DNA from: Alphaproteobacteria bacterium
GTDB lineage: Bacteria; Pseudomonadota; Alphaproteobacteria; Micropepsales; Micropepsaceae
NCBI GenBank assembly: GCA_016124635.1
Contig: WGNJ01000004.1
Span: 186,001 to 250,000 of the forward strand
Length of the DNA stretch: 64,000 nucleotides
Reading direction: 5' to 3'
Part shown: in pieces, positions 1-10,429 of the stretch
Layout of the letters: every line of letters starts with the position of its first letter
Numbering within the stretch: position 1 is the first letter of the stretch
Translations under genes and position numbers: made by a program
Notes under the pieces: model-generated
What the model was told of the DNA's origin: nothing
Databases searched by the model: none
The model's input: the letters and a program-made list of their open reading frames with translations, nothing else

Positions 1-431
1 AACGGTGAATCGTGACGATCCTCGCTCGCGCCTTCTTCGCCGGGCTTCTGGCCCTTGGCGGCCGCTTGCTTGCCGGCCTGCGCCCGCACCTGACCGTTGG
101 CGAGCTTCTGCGCGGCTGCGGGTTGTTTCGTCATGTGCTTTGCCGATCCGGGAGTAGCTGGTTTAGCGGTCGATGTCGTTTTCTGAGTCGCTGCGGATTT
201 CGGCACTGCTGCGGACTTTGCGGAAGCTGTCGGTGCGGACGGCTTGGCCGCACCGCGTTTCACCGGGGGCGTTTTTGCCACAGCCTTTCCGTTGGCTTTC
301 GGCGCTGACCTCGCCTGGGCCTTTCCCATCGGTTTCCCCTTCGCGGACTTCTTGCCCGTCTTGTCCCCTGTCTTCGTCACGTGCGCCGCGGCTTTGGCGG
401 GCTTTCGGTCTTCAGTCTGTTTCTTTGTCAC
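1..431 (-). CDS. Lys/Ala-rich N-terminal segment, probably of RpoD (partial)
   Basis: An open frame of 143 codons runs from a GTG at 431 off the left edge of the window. It is almost wholly Lys, Ala, Pro, Ser, Thr and Gly, has no aromatic residue or hydrophobic core, and should be disordered. It lies 65 bases downstream of dnaG on the same strand, where alphaproteobacteria usually carry rpoD, and many alphaproteobacterial sigma-70 proteins begin with a Lys/Ala-rich tail. The rpoD assignment is therefore inferred from position and composition; no conserved sigma region is visible. An in-frame ATG at 329 has a better ribosome site (AAGGGG six bases upstream), so the true start could be there. 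Confidence 0.55.
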   Translation of the reverse strand, partial: MTKKQTEDRKPAKAAAHVTKTGDKTGKKSAKGKPMGKAQARSAPKANGKAVAKTPPVKRGAAKPSAPTASAKSAAVPKSAATQKTTSTAKPATPGSAKHMTKQPAAAQKLANGQVRAQAGKQAAAKGQKPGEEGASEDRHDSP

Positions 432-496
432 GGCGGTGTCGTCAGCAATAAAAAGAGAAAACGGCCATGGGAGTTTTCGGCTCACATGTCCCCCTA

Positions 497-2422
497 CTAT
501 ATGCCGGATGAATCCGGTGGCCCGGCTTCCGACCCTTCGAGCGCCTTCAGCGCCCTGTCGACCTCGGCCAATCTAAGGCGGCTTTCCTCAGATTCATCGG
601 ATTTCAGCGCGGCCGCGGCCAAAATCCGCTCATTTTCGAGGTCTGTGCGCTTCCGGTAGCGGTGGATAGCGTGGGTAAAGCCCTCCCGTACCACTTGAGC
701 CGCCGTACCGGGCTGCGTGAACGGCATGCTTCTCAGCAACGGCCTCTGCTCCATCGCTTGGTAAACGCCCCCCAATCCCCGGTCGGTGAGGTGGTCGCGT
801 AAGCCTTGACTGTCAAGGGATTGGCCCGAAGAAGCGGCATGTAGAAGTTCGCGTCGAACCTTGTCAAGCGAGGCATCCTCGATTGTCAGCCGGTCCAGCG
901 TCTCGAGCTCCTCGTCCAGCAGAAACGGGTGGTTCAGCACCGCCAACAGCAATGCTTCCGCCGTTCTGAGCGTCGAAAGCGCCGCATTGGCCGAGGCCCG
1001 GGCCGCCACCGACCGCTTCAAAGCGTCCGAAACGGCGCCCGTAAAGGCGCGGGCTTCGCGGTGATCGCGGGCCGGACTGGGCGGTTCCCCCCAGCGGCGG
1101 CGCGGGCCGGACGGTTGCCACTTGCGGCCACCGCGCTCGCCCGCAGGTGCCGGCCCGCCGAACATCTCACGAATGCGCTCCTGGTAAAGGCGGCGATAAT
1201 GCTCGCGCACCTTTTGCTCGGAGATCTGGTTCACGAGCGACATCATGCGGCTCTCGAAACCCGCACGCCGCTCCGGTGTCGACAGATCGTGACCCTCGGT
1301 CTCGCGCCGCCACAGCATGTCGGAGAGCGGCTGCGCCGCGCTCAGCACATCATGCATCGCGGCCGCACCCTTGGCGCGGATCAGATCGTCCGGGTCCTGA
1401 CCTTCGGGGAGCATAGCGAAGCGCAGCGACTGTCCGGGCTCGAGCAACGCCAGCGCCAGTTCAAGCGAGCGATAGGCTGCCTTCTGTCCGGCGGCGTCGC
1501 CGTCGAAGCAAAGGATCGGCTCCGGCGCCATGCGCCACATCATGCCGAGATGCTCTTCCGTCAGCGCCGTGCCGAGCGGCGCCACCGCGCCGCCGAAGCC
1601 CGCCGCAACCAGCGCGATGACGTCGACATAGCCTTCGACAGCGACGAGCTGCGCGCCTTGCGCCACCGCCTTGCGCGCGCTCGCGAGATTGAAGAGGACC
1701 GCGCTCTTTCGAAAGAGCGGCGTCTCCGGCGAATTCAGATATTTGGGCTGCCCTTCGGGATCGAGCGTACGCCCGCCGAATGCGATGATGCGCCCGCGCC
1801 CGTCGGCGATCGGAAAGATCACGCGTCCGCGGAAACGATCGTAAGGCTGGCTGCCGTCGTCGGGCGCGATCAGCAATCCGGCCTCGACCATGTCGTCGAT
1901 GCTGACGTCGCGCGCTTTCAGATGATCGCGCAGCGCTATCCGCGAGTCCGGCGCGAAGCCGAGTCTGAACGGCGCCACGCTCGGGCCGACGAGTCCGCGT
2001 CCGTCGAGGTACTCGCGCGCCTTCTTGCCCTTCGCGCCTTTGAGCTCACCTTCGAAGAACGCGCATGCCAGCTCGCAGATGTCGTAGAGCGATTTGCGCG
2101 TCTTCTCACGCTCTTCCTCGCGCTCGTCGCGCGCCGGCAACGGCATGCCGGCTTGCGTCGCGAGTTGCTCGACGGCTTCCGGAAACGAAAGCCCCTCGGT
2201 CTCCATCACGAAGGTGATGATGTCGCCGTGCGCACCGCAGCCGAAGCAGTGATAAAAGCCCTTCTGCTCGTTCACCGAGAACGACGGCGTCTTCTCGTTG
2301 TGAAACGGGCACAAGCCCACGTGATTGTGGCCGCGGCGGATGAGCCTGACCTTCCGCCCGACAATGTCGGTGACGCGAAGCCGGTCGCGCAGCTCATCGA
2401 GAAAGCGCGGCGTGAACCTCAC
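497..2422 (-). CDS. dnaG: DNA primase DnaG
   Basis: DnaG makes the RNA primers for chromosome replication. The 641-residue protein has the normal family length and opens with the typical start of the family. A CHC2 zinc finger is formed by C38, H41, C59 and C62. The TOPRIM catalytic domain lies roughly at residues 255-345, with the acidic motif around EGYVDVIAL, and a helicase-binding-type helical C-terminus follows. The start is a GTG that overlaps the yqeY stop as GTGA, so the two genes are translationally coupled. The downstream partial gene is probably rpoD, giving the old yqeY-dnaG-rpoD macromolecular synthesis order. Confidence 0.97.
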   Translation of the reverse strand: MRFTPRFLDELRDRLRVTDIVGRKVRLIRRGHNHVGLCPFHNEKTPSFSVNEQKGFYHCFGCGAHGDIITFVMETEGLSFPEAVEQLATQAGMPLPARDEREEEREKTRKSLYDICELACAFFEGELKGAKGKKAREYLDGRGLVGPSVAPFRLGFAPDSRIALRDHLKARDVSIDDMVEAGLLIAPDDGSQPYDRFRGRVIFPIADGRGRIIAFGGRTLDPEGQPKYLNSPETPLFRKSAVLFNLASARKAVAQGAQLVAVEGYVDVIALVAAGFGGAVAPLGTALTEEHLGMMWRMAPEPILCFDGDAAGQKAAYRSLELALALLEPGQSLRFAMLPEGQDPDDLIRAKGAAAMHDVLSAAQPLSDMLWRRETEGHDLSTPERRAGFESRMMSLVNQISEQKVREHYRRLYQERIREMFGGPAPAGERGGRKWQPSGPRRRWGEPPSPARDHREARAFTGAVSDALKRSVAARASANAALSTLRTAEALLLAVLNHPFLLDEELETLDRLTIEDASLDKVRRELLHAASSGQSLDSQGLRDHLTDRGLGGVYQAMEQRPLLRSMPFTQPGTAAQVVREGFTHAIHRYRKRTDLENERILAAAALKSDESEESRLRLAEVDRALKALEGSEAGPPDSSGI

Positions 2423-2871
2423 TGCGTCAGCAGCTCCTTCACCACGGCGTTCGCCTTCGAAAAATCCATCCGCCCCGCGTAATTCGCTTTGAGCTCGGTC
2501 ATCACCTTGCCCATGTCCTTGATCGACGCCGCGCCGACCGCACGAACCGCCGCCATCGCCGCGGCGCGCACTTCGTTCGCGCTCATCTGCTGCGGCAGAT
2601 AGGCTTCGATAATCTCTTTTTCCTCGCGCTCCTGCGTCGCAAGATCGTCGCGTCCGGCCTTCTCATACGTCTCGATCGACTCGTTGCGCTGCTTGATCAT
2701 CTTCTGCAGCAGCTGGAGGATCTCGTCGTCGGTCGCGCGCTCGCGGCCCGCCCCGCGCGCCTCGATATCGCGGTCCTTGAGCGCCGCGTTGATCAGGCGC
2801 AGCGTGCCAACCCGGCGCTTGTCGCCAGCCTTCATCGCCTCCTTCAACGCCGTGTTGAACTGGTCTCGCAT
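2419..2871 (-). CDS. GatB/YqeY domain protein
   Basis: A 150-residue protein starting at the methionine of MRDQFNTALKEAMKAGD. It matches the stand-alone YqeY family, which resembles the C-terminal tRNA-binding domain of the GatB amidotransferase subunit. Its exact function is not settled; a role in tRNA-dependent amidation or tRNA binding is inferred from the fold. An in-frame upstream ATG at 2949 would add 26 residues that do not fit the family, so the shorter start was chosen. The stop codon overlaps the dnaG GTG. It is divergent from carA, with about 200 bases between them. Confidence 0.92.
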   Translation of the reverse strand: MRDQFNTALKEAMKAGDKRRVGTLRLINAALKDRDIEARGAGRERATDDEILQLLQKMIKQRNESIETYEKAGRDDLATQEREEKEIIEAYLPQQMSANEVRAAAMAAVRAVGAASIKDMGKVMTELKANYAGRMDFSKANAVVKELLTQ

Positions 2872-2980
2872 CACATCCGTCCTCGAATAGGCGCGCACAT
2901 TACGCGTGCGCGACTGTGGGTCACAGCCGAAATCCGCAAAACGCGGCAACTCCGCGTGTGGAAAAGCTTTTTCGCCTTTC

Positions 2981-3009
2981 TTGACGCGGCAAATGTGCGT
3001 CCCATATGG
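2981..3009 (+). promoter_or_regulatory. candidate housekeeping promoter of carA
   Basis: TTGACG at 2981-2986 is followed after 18 bases by TATGGT at 3005-3010, close to the sigma-70 consensus. It would start transcription about 55 bases before the carA ATG. Assigned by eye only. Confidence 0.4.
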
Positions 3010-3070
3010 TCCGCCGATCCCGCAGCCGGCGCCGAATCACTCACTGCGGGACGCGCGCGAGTTACAGGAA

Positions 3071-4255
3071 ATGTCGGATCTCACAAGCCCCCGCGACACG
3101 GGCCCCGGCCCCGCGCGGAGAAGAATCTCGGGCGCGCTTGTGTTGGCCGACGGCACCATCTTCGAGGGAACCGGCTTCGGCGCACCCGGCAAGGCGGTCG
3201 GCGAGGTCTGCTTTAACACCGCGATGACCGGCTATCAGGAGGTTCTGACCGATCCCTCCTACGCCGCGCAGATCATCTGCTTCACCTTCCCGCATATCGG
3301 CAACGTCGGCACCAACGCCGAAGATATCGAAACGACCACGCCCGCCGCCCGCGGACTCATCGTAAAAGCCGACGTGACGCATCCATCGAATTACCGCGCC
3401 GCGCAGCATCTCGACACCTGGCTGAAGCGCAACAACATCCCGGCCCTCGCCGGCATCGACACGCGCCGTCTGACGCGTGCGATCCGTGAAAAGGGCATGC
3501 CGAACGGCGTCATCGTCCATGCGCCGGACGGCAACTTCGATTGGGGCGCGCTCAAGCGCGAAGCCAAGGAATGGCCCGGCCTCGAAGGCATGGACCTCGC
3601 CAAGGAAGTCAGCGCGCGCCAAACCTGGTCGCTCGATGAAACCGAATGGCAGTGGGGCAAGGGCTACACCAAGCCCGATCAAACACGCTTCAATGTCGTC
3701 GTCATCGACTACGGCGTGAAGCGCAACATCCTGCGCGGGCTCGCCACGGTTGGCGCCAAGGTCACCGTCGTTCCGGCCGACACGAGCTACGACGCCATCA
3801 TGCGCCATGCGCCCGACGGCATCGTGCTCTCGAACGGCCCCGGCGATCCCGCGGCGACAGGCGCGTATGCCGTACCGGTGATCCAAAAGCTGATCGCGAG
3901 CGGCAAGCCTGTGTTCGGGATTTGCCTCGGCCATCAGATGATGGCGCTGGCCCTCGGCGCCAAGACGAAGAAGATGCATCAAGGCCATCACGGCGCGAAC
4001 CATCCCGTGAAAGACCTTTCGACCGGCAAGGTCGAGATCGTGTCGATGAACCACGGCTTCACCGTCGATACGTCGACGCTGCCGCGCGGCGTCAAGGAAA
4101 CGCACGTCTCGCTGTTCGACGGCACCAATTGCGGCCTCGCCGTCGAAGGCAAGCCGGTTTTCTCCGTGCAATATCACCCCGAAGCGTCGCCTGGCCCGCA
4201 CGACAGCCATTACCTCTTCGCTCGCTTCATCAAAGCCATGGAGGCAGAGCGTTGA
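3071..4255 (+). CDS. carA: carbamoyl-phosphate synthase small subunit
   Basis: CarA hydrolyses glutamine and passes ammonia to CarB for carbamoyl phosphate, the precursor of arginine and pyrimidines. The 394-residue protein has the CPSase small-subunit N-domain (about residues 20-150) and a class I glutamine amidotransferase domain (about 207-390). The triad is C285 (in FGICLGHQ), H369 and E371 (in [10 protein letters not shown]). The ATG at 3071 is preceded by an AGGAA site; an open frame upstream to 2906 lacks family similarity. carB is not directly adjacent: an HD-domain gene and a palindromic element lie between them. Confidence 0.97.
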   Translation: MSDLTSPRDTGPGPARRRISGALVLADGTIFEGTGFGAPGKAVGEVCFNTAMTGYQEVLTDPSYAAQIICFTFPHIGNVGTNAEDIETTTPAARGLIVKADVTHPSNYRAAQHLDTWLKRNNIPALAGIDTRRLTRAIREKGMPNGVIVHAPDGNFDWGALKREAKEWPGLEGMDLAKEVSARQTWSLDETEWQWGKGYTKPDQTRFNVVVIDYGVKRNILRGLATVGAKVTVVPADTSYDAIMRHAPDGIVLSNGPGDPAATGAYAVPVIQKLIASGKPVFGICLGHQMMALALGAKTKKMHQGHHGANHPVKDLSTGKVEIVSMNHGFTVDTSTLPRGVKETHVSLFDGTNCGLAVEGKPVFSVQYHPEASPGPHDSHYLFARFIKAMEAER

Positions 4256-4914
4256 GCACACAGCGCATAGCAAAGCTTCGCGCGCACTGGCGCACCCACA
4301 TAACGGCGATCGGCGCGTTCGACGCCGGGCTCGCGAACCGCGCCTTCGATGCGCTCTGCGCGTCGTATGCCGAGCCGCAGCGCCACTATCACACGCTCGA
4401 TCACGTCGTGGCGCTGTTCGACACGCTGGAAGAATATGCGGATGAAGTCGGCGACGCTTCGCGTCTCGCCTTTGCCGTCTGGTATCACGACGCGGTCTAC
4501 GACCCGCAAGCCAAGGACAACGAAGAGCGCAGCGCCGAACGTGCCGCGAAAGAGATGAAGGCCTTCGGCGCGCATCCTCTGCTCGTCGATCGCGTCTCAA
4601 AGCTGATCCTCGCGACCAAAGACCATATGGGCGCGAGCGGCGGCGACTACGACGACGACGTCTTTCTCGACGCCGACTTCTGCATCTTGGGCGCGAGCCC
4701 CGAGACCTATCAGCAATACGTCGCGGACGTGCGCGAGGAATACGCGCATCTGAGCGACGAAGAATGGAAGAAGGGCCGCGCCGCGTTCCTCGAGAAGATC
4801 GCCGAGGCGCCGCGCGTCTTCCGCACCGGTGTCTTCGAGGGCGCCTACGCCAAGCAAGCACGCGACAACATCAAAGCCGAACTCCGCACGCTGGAGCTCG
4901 CCCGCGATGTTTGA
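4252..4914 (+). CDS. predicted HD-superfamily metal-dependent phosphohydrolase (COG4339-like)
   Basis: A 220-residue soluble protein starting at a TTG that overlaps the carA stop (TTGA), with a strong GGAGG site at 4240-4244 inside carA. HD-type metal ligands are visible as H51, H79-D80 and an aspartate in the DDDVFLDAD stretch near residue 145. The length and the RHYHTLDHV / WYHDAVYD motifs fit the uncharacterised COG4339 group. The substrate is unknown. The overlap means it is co-translated with carA, which suggests but does not show a link with nucleotide or carbamoyl-phosphate metabolism. Confidence 0.85.
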   Translation: MSTQRIAKLRAHWRTHITAIGAFDAGLANRAFDALCASYAEPQRHYHTLDHVVALFDTLEEYADEVGDASRLAFAVWYHDAVYDPQAKDNEERSAERAAKEMKAFGAHPLLVDRVSKLILATKDHMGASGGDYDDDVFLDADFCILGASPETYQQYVADVREEYAHLSDEEWKKGRAAFLEKIAEAPRVFRTGVFEGAYAKQARDNIKAELRTLELARDV

Positions 4915-4929
4915 GATTGCGTTTCAGCA

Positions 4930-5147
4930 GCACCCCCTCCGTCTCGCCACGGACGCACAGGATTATTTGCAAATCCCTGCGGGCTCGGCACCTCCCCCGC
5001 ACGCTGCCGCGGGCAGGGGAGGAAAGAAGCTTCGTCCCTCCCGCGGTCACCTCTTCCTTTCCTCCCCTGCGCCTTCGCGGGGGAGGTGTCGAGCCAACTC
5101 ACCGTCGCCGGACGGCACGAGCGTATGCGGCGAGACGGAGGGGGTGC
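4930..5147. repeat. nested palindromic intergenic element
   Basis: Three pairs of perfect inverted arms sit inside one another between the HD gene and carB: 19 bp at 4930-4948 with 5129-5147; 12 bp at 4989-5000 with 5077-5088; and 14 bp at 5013-5026 with 5057-5070. The outer arm can be extended imperfectly on both sides. The structure looks like a mobile palindromic intergenic repeat of the REP/RIME kind. It fills nearly the whole gap, so carB read-through transcripts would carry a very stable cruciform-like fold. Copy number elsewhere in the genome cannot be judged from this window. Confidence 0.8.
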
Positions 5148-5180
5148 CGCTGACGCGGAGAAAGAGCGCGAGGGGTGCCC

Positions 5181-8447
<3,267 letters not shown>

Positions 8448-8496
8448 GTCATTGATTTATAAGGTTTGATGACGATTTCAGATGCTTTCGACAGGC

Positions 8497-8525
8497 TTGA
8501 ATTTTTGCGCTCTTCGCTCTAGATT
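8497..8525 (+). promoter_or_regulatory. candidate greA promoter
   Basis: TTGAAT at 8497-8502 and TAGATT at 8520-8525 are separated by 17 bases, each matching four of six consensus positions. Transcription from here would give greA a leader of about 150 bases. Confidence 0.4.
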
Positions 8526-8606
8526 CTAACCAGTGCGTCGTTGGGGTTAGGCAACTTCATACGGACACCGCGCAACCGAACTTCTGGCGAGCGAAAAGCG
8601 ATTTAG

Positions 8607-8662
8607 GGCCTTGGACGGTCGTACCTCCAAGGCCTTGTGAATTTGTTGTCAGTGGTACGACC
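8607..8662 (+). promoter_or_regulatory. overlapping alternative hairpins in the greA leader
   Basis: Two inverted repeats share sequence and cannot form together. The first pairs 8607-8614 (GGCCTTGG) with 8627-8634 (CCAAGGCC). The second pairs 8617-8625 (GGTCGTACC) with 8654-8662 (GGTACGACC). The second ends 20 bases before the greA start codon. No uridine run follows either stem, so a simple terminator is unlikely; a switch in the leader or a structured leader RNA is an inference. Confidence 0.45.
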
Positions 8663-8681
8663 AAGGACAAGGCGACTGCCG

Positions 8682-9155
8682 ATGGAAAAAATTCCAATGA
8701 CGGCCTCGGGATACGCGGCCCTCGAAACGGAAATCAGGCATTTGAAGGCGATCGAGCGCCCCGCCGTGATCAAGGCGATTGCGGAAGCGCGTGCGCACGG
8801 CGACCTCTCCGAAAACGCCGAGTATCATTCCGCCAAGGAGCGCCAAAGCTTTATCGAAGGCCGCGTGATGGAGCTCGAGGACAAGCTCTCGCGCGCGCAA
8901 GTCATCGACGTCGCCAAGCTGTCGGGAAAGGTCGTCAAATTCGGCGCGACAGTCACTTTGATCGATGAAGACACGGAGCAGAAGGCGAAGTATCAGATCG
9001 TCGGCGATCTCGAAGCCGACTTCGCAAAGGGCCGCATCTCGATCTCGTCGCCGCTCGCGCGCGCCCTGATCGGAAAGACGGTCGGCGACACGGTGGAAGT
9101 GAACACGCCCTCGGGCGGCCGCTCCTACGAAGTCACCAAGGTCGAGTTCAAATAG
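8682..9155 (+). CDS. greA: transcription elongation factor GreA
   Basis: GreA rescues backtracked RNA polymerase by stimulating transcript cleavage. The 157-residue protein has the N-terminal coiled-coil (about residues 10-75) with the acidic tip motif in [13 protein letters not shown], and the C-terminal FKBP-like domain (about 80-157). The ATG at 8682 gives the family start [11 protein letters not shown] and has AAGGCG upstream; earlier in-frame starts add unrelated residues. Its last eight bases overlap the convergent gene on the other strand. Confidence 0.96.
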   Translation: MEKIPMTASGYAALETEIRHLKAIERPAVIKAIAEARAHGDLSENAEYHSAKERQSFIEGRVMELEDKLSRAQVIDVAKLSGKVVKFGATVTLIDEDTEQKAKYQIVGDLEADFAKGRISISSPLARALIGKTVGDTVEVNTPSGGRSYEVTKVEFK

Positions 9156-10419
9156 AGACGATTTCCGGCGCCGGCGCTTCGGCCGTTGCGAGCATCGCGT
9201 CGCTGTGCATTGGCGTCGACCGGATCTCATCCGCCGTCAACGGAAATTGCGAGCCGGGCACCCTTGCCAAGGGACCGACCATCTCGCCGGAAATGAAGTC
9301 CGCCTTCGCTTGCATCGCCGCATCAAACGCTTCCGGCGAGTCGACGCCGGTGATCAGCGCATTGTAGCGCATGCTTTTCGCCATCTGGACGAATGAGCTG
9401 AGCAGAGGAACTATGGTCTGCTGATCGACGGTCGGCAGGCGGGCGACGCGTAGGGCCTCTTTTACCGATGTCGCCAGAATTGTGCACGCCGTGAATTCGA
9501 AGCGGCGCAGATTGCCCTCAAGTGGCGTTTGAAGCACCAGCTTCTTGAAGATCGAAGAAACGACCTGCGCCTTGGTCGCAATCAATGTGTTCGGCGCCCC
9601 CGGCGGAATTCGAACGAGCCGCGGCACGAGATAGGGCAACAGGTTTGCCGGCGTCTGACGCAGCGCCAGCAAATATTCTTTGTTGAACTCTGGCGCGCAA
9701 AAGCACCTGAAATTGATCGAGAACACGATCGCGGCCGTCTCGCCGCTCTTATAGAGCTTGTACACGTCCCGGAGCACCGCATTGAACGTGTCGAGGTCGT
9801 AGCGCACGTGCTGAATCGCGGTGTCGTAATACTTCTGCTCGCTGACGAACGAAGGGTTGGATTCGGGTTCGCTGAGGCAGCCGACGACCCTCTGCGCCTT
9901 CGCATGCCAAAACGGCCGATAGCCCGAAACTTGCTTTGACGCCGGGCGGGCATCCGCTTCGATCGTTGTTGGCTCTGCAGCGGGACGCGGCGCCGAGCGC
10001 GACGAACCCAAGCCCAGATCAAGGTCCATCTCGTCGATGAGTTCCGATCGCGACATCGGACGCGGCGAACAGGATATTGGCGGCTGCTGCAGGACTTTCT
10101 CCCTGGCAAGTAGCCGCTCGATCTCTTCCGCCATCAACTTCGAGGCGGCCGCCGTCTTCTCCTCCGACGCATCGAAAAAGAACACGGCGAATCCGTTCTT
10201 CGTCGGAACGAAGATGTCATCGGGGCCGACGTTCGCCTGGATCGCTTGCGTAGCGTAAGCGCCGATGATTCCTTTGTATTTGAACCACTCGCTACCGAGA
10301 CGCTCCTTGTAAGCGTCCATATTGATCATGCGAAGCTCGGTAACGCCCAGCTTCTCATCCCCGAGCAACGCGTGCTTGAGTCGCTGTTGTTGTTCGCGCG
10401 TCAAAGTGGGAGTTGACAT
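9148..10419 (-). CDS. degenerate GGDEF-EAL-like protein, partner of the MHYT kinase
   Basis: A 423-residue cytoplasmic protein. Residues about 30-110 follow the pattern of a GGDEF domain, but the signature site reads KNGF (74-77) before [10 protein letters not shown]. Residues about 166-385 follow an EAL domain (a YxPxxxxxxRVVG start, a VFSINF strand, a final [19 protein letters not shown] segment), but the E-A-L site after RVVG reads CLS and the catalytic acids are not conserved. Both enzymatic centres therefore appear lost; a binding or scaffold role is inferred. The gene starts 10 bases after the hybrid kinase stop, so the two form an operon. The 3' end overlaps greA by eight bases. Confidence 0.65.
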   Translation of the reverse strand: MSTPTLTREQQQRLKHALLGDEKLGVTELRMINMDAYKERLGSEWFKYKGIIGAYATQAIQANVGPDDIFVPTKNGFAVFFFDASEEKTAAASKLMAEEIERLLAREKVLQQPPISCSPRPMSRSELIDEMDLDLGLGSSRSAPRPAAEPTTIEADARPASKQVSGYRPFWHAKAQRVVGCLSEPESNPSFVSEQKYYDTAIQHVRYDLDTFNAVLRDVYKLYKSGETAAIVFSINFRCFCAPEFNKEYLLALRQTPANLLPYLVPRLVRIPPGAPNTLIATKAQVVSSIFKKLVLQTPLEGNLRRFEFTACTILATSVKEALRVARLPTVDQQTIVPLLSSFVQMAKSMRYNALITGVDSPEAFDAAMQAKADFISGEMVGPLARVPGSQFPLTADEIRSTPMHSDAMLATAEAPAPEIVSI

Positions 10420-10429
10420 CGTCGTCGCC

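Noticed and set aside
929..2482. 517-codon open frame opposite dnaG
   Set aside because: Lies wholly antisense to dnaG, is Arg/His-rich and without domains; a product of high-GC codon bias.
3062..4861. 599-codon open frame opposite carA and the HD gene
   Set aside because: Antisense to two clear genes, arginine-rich composition, no family features.
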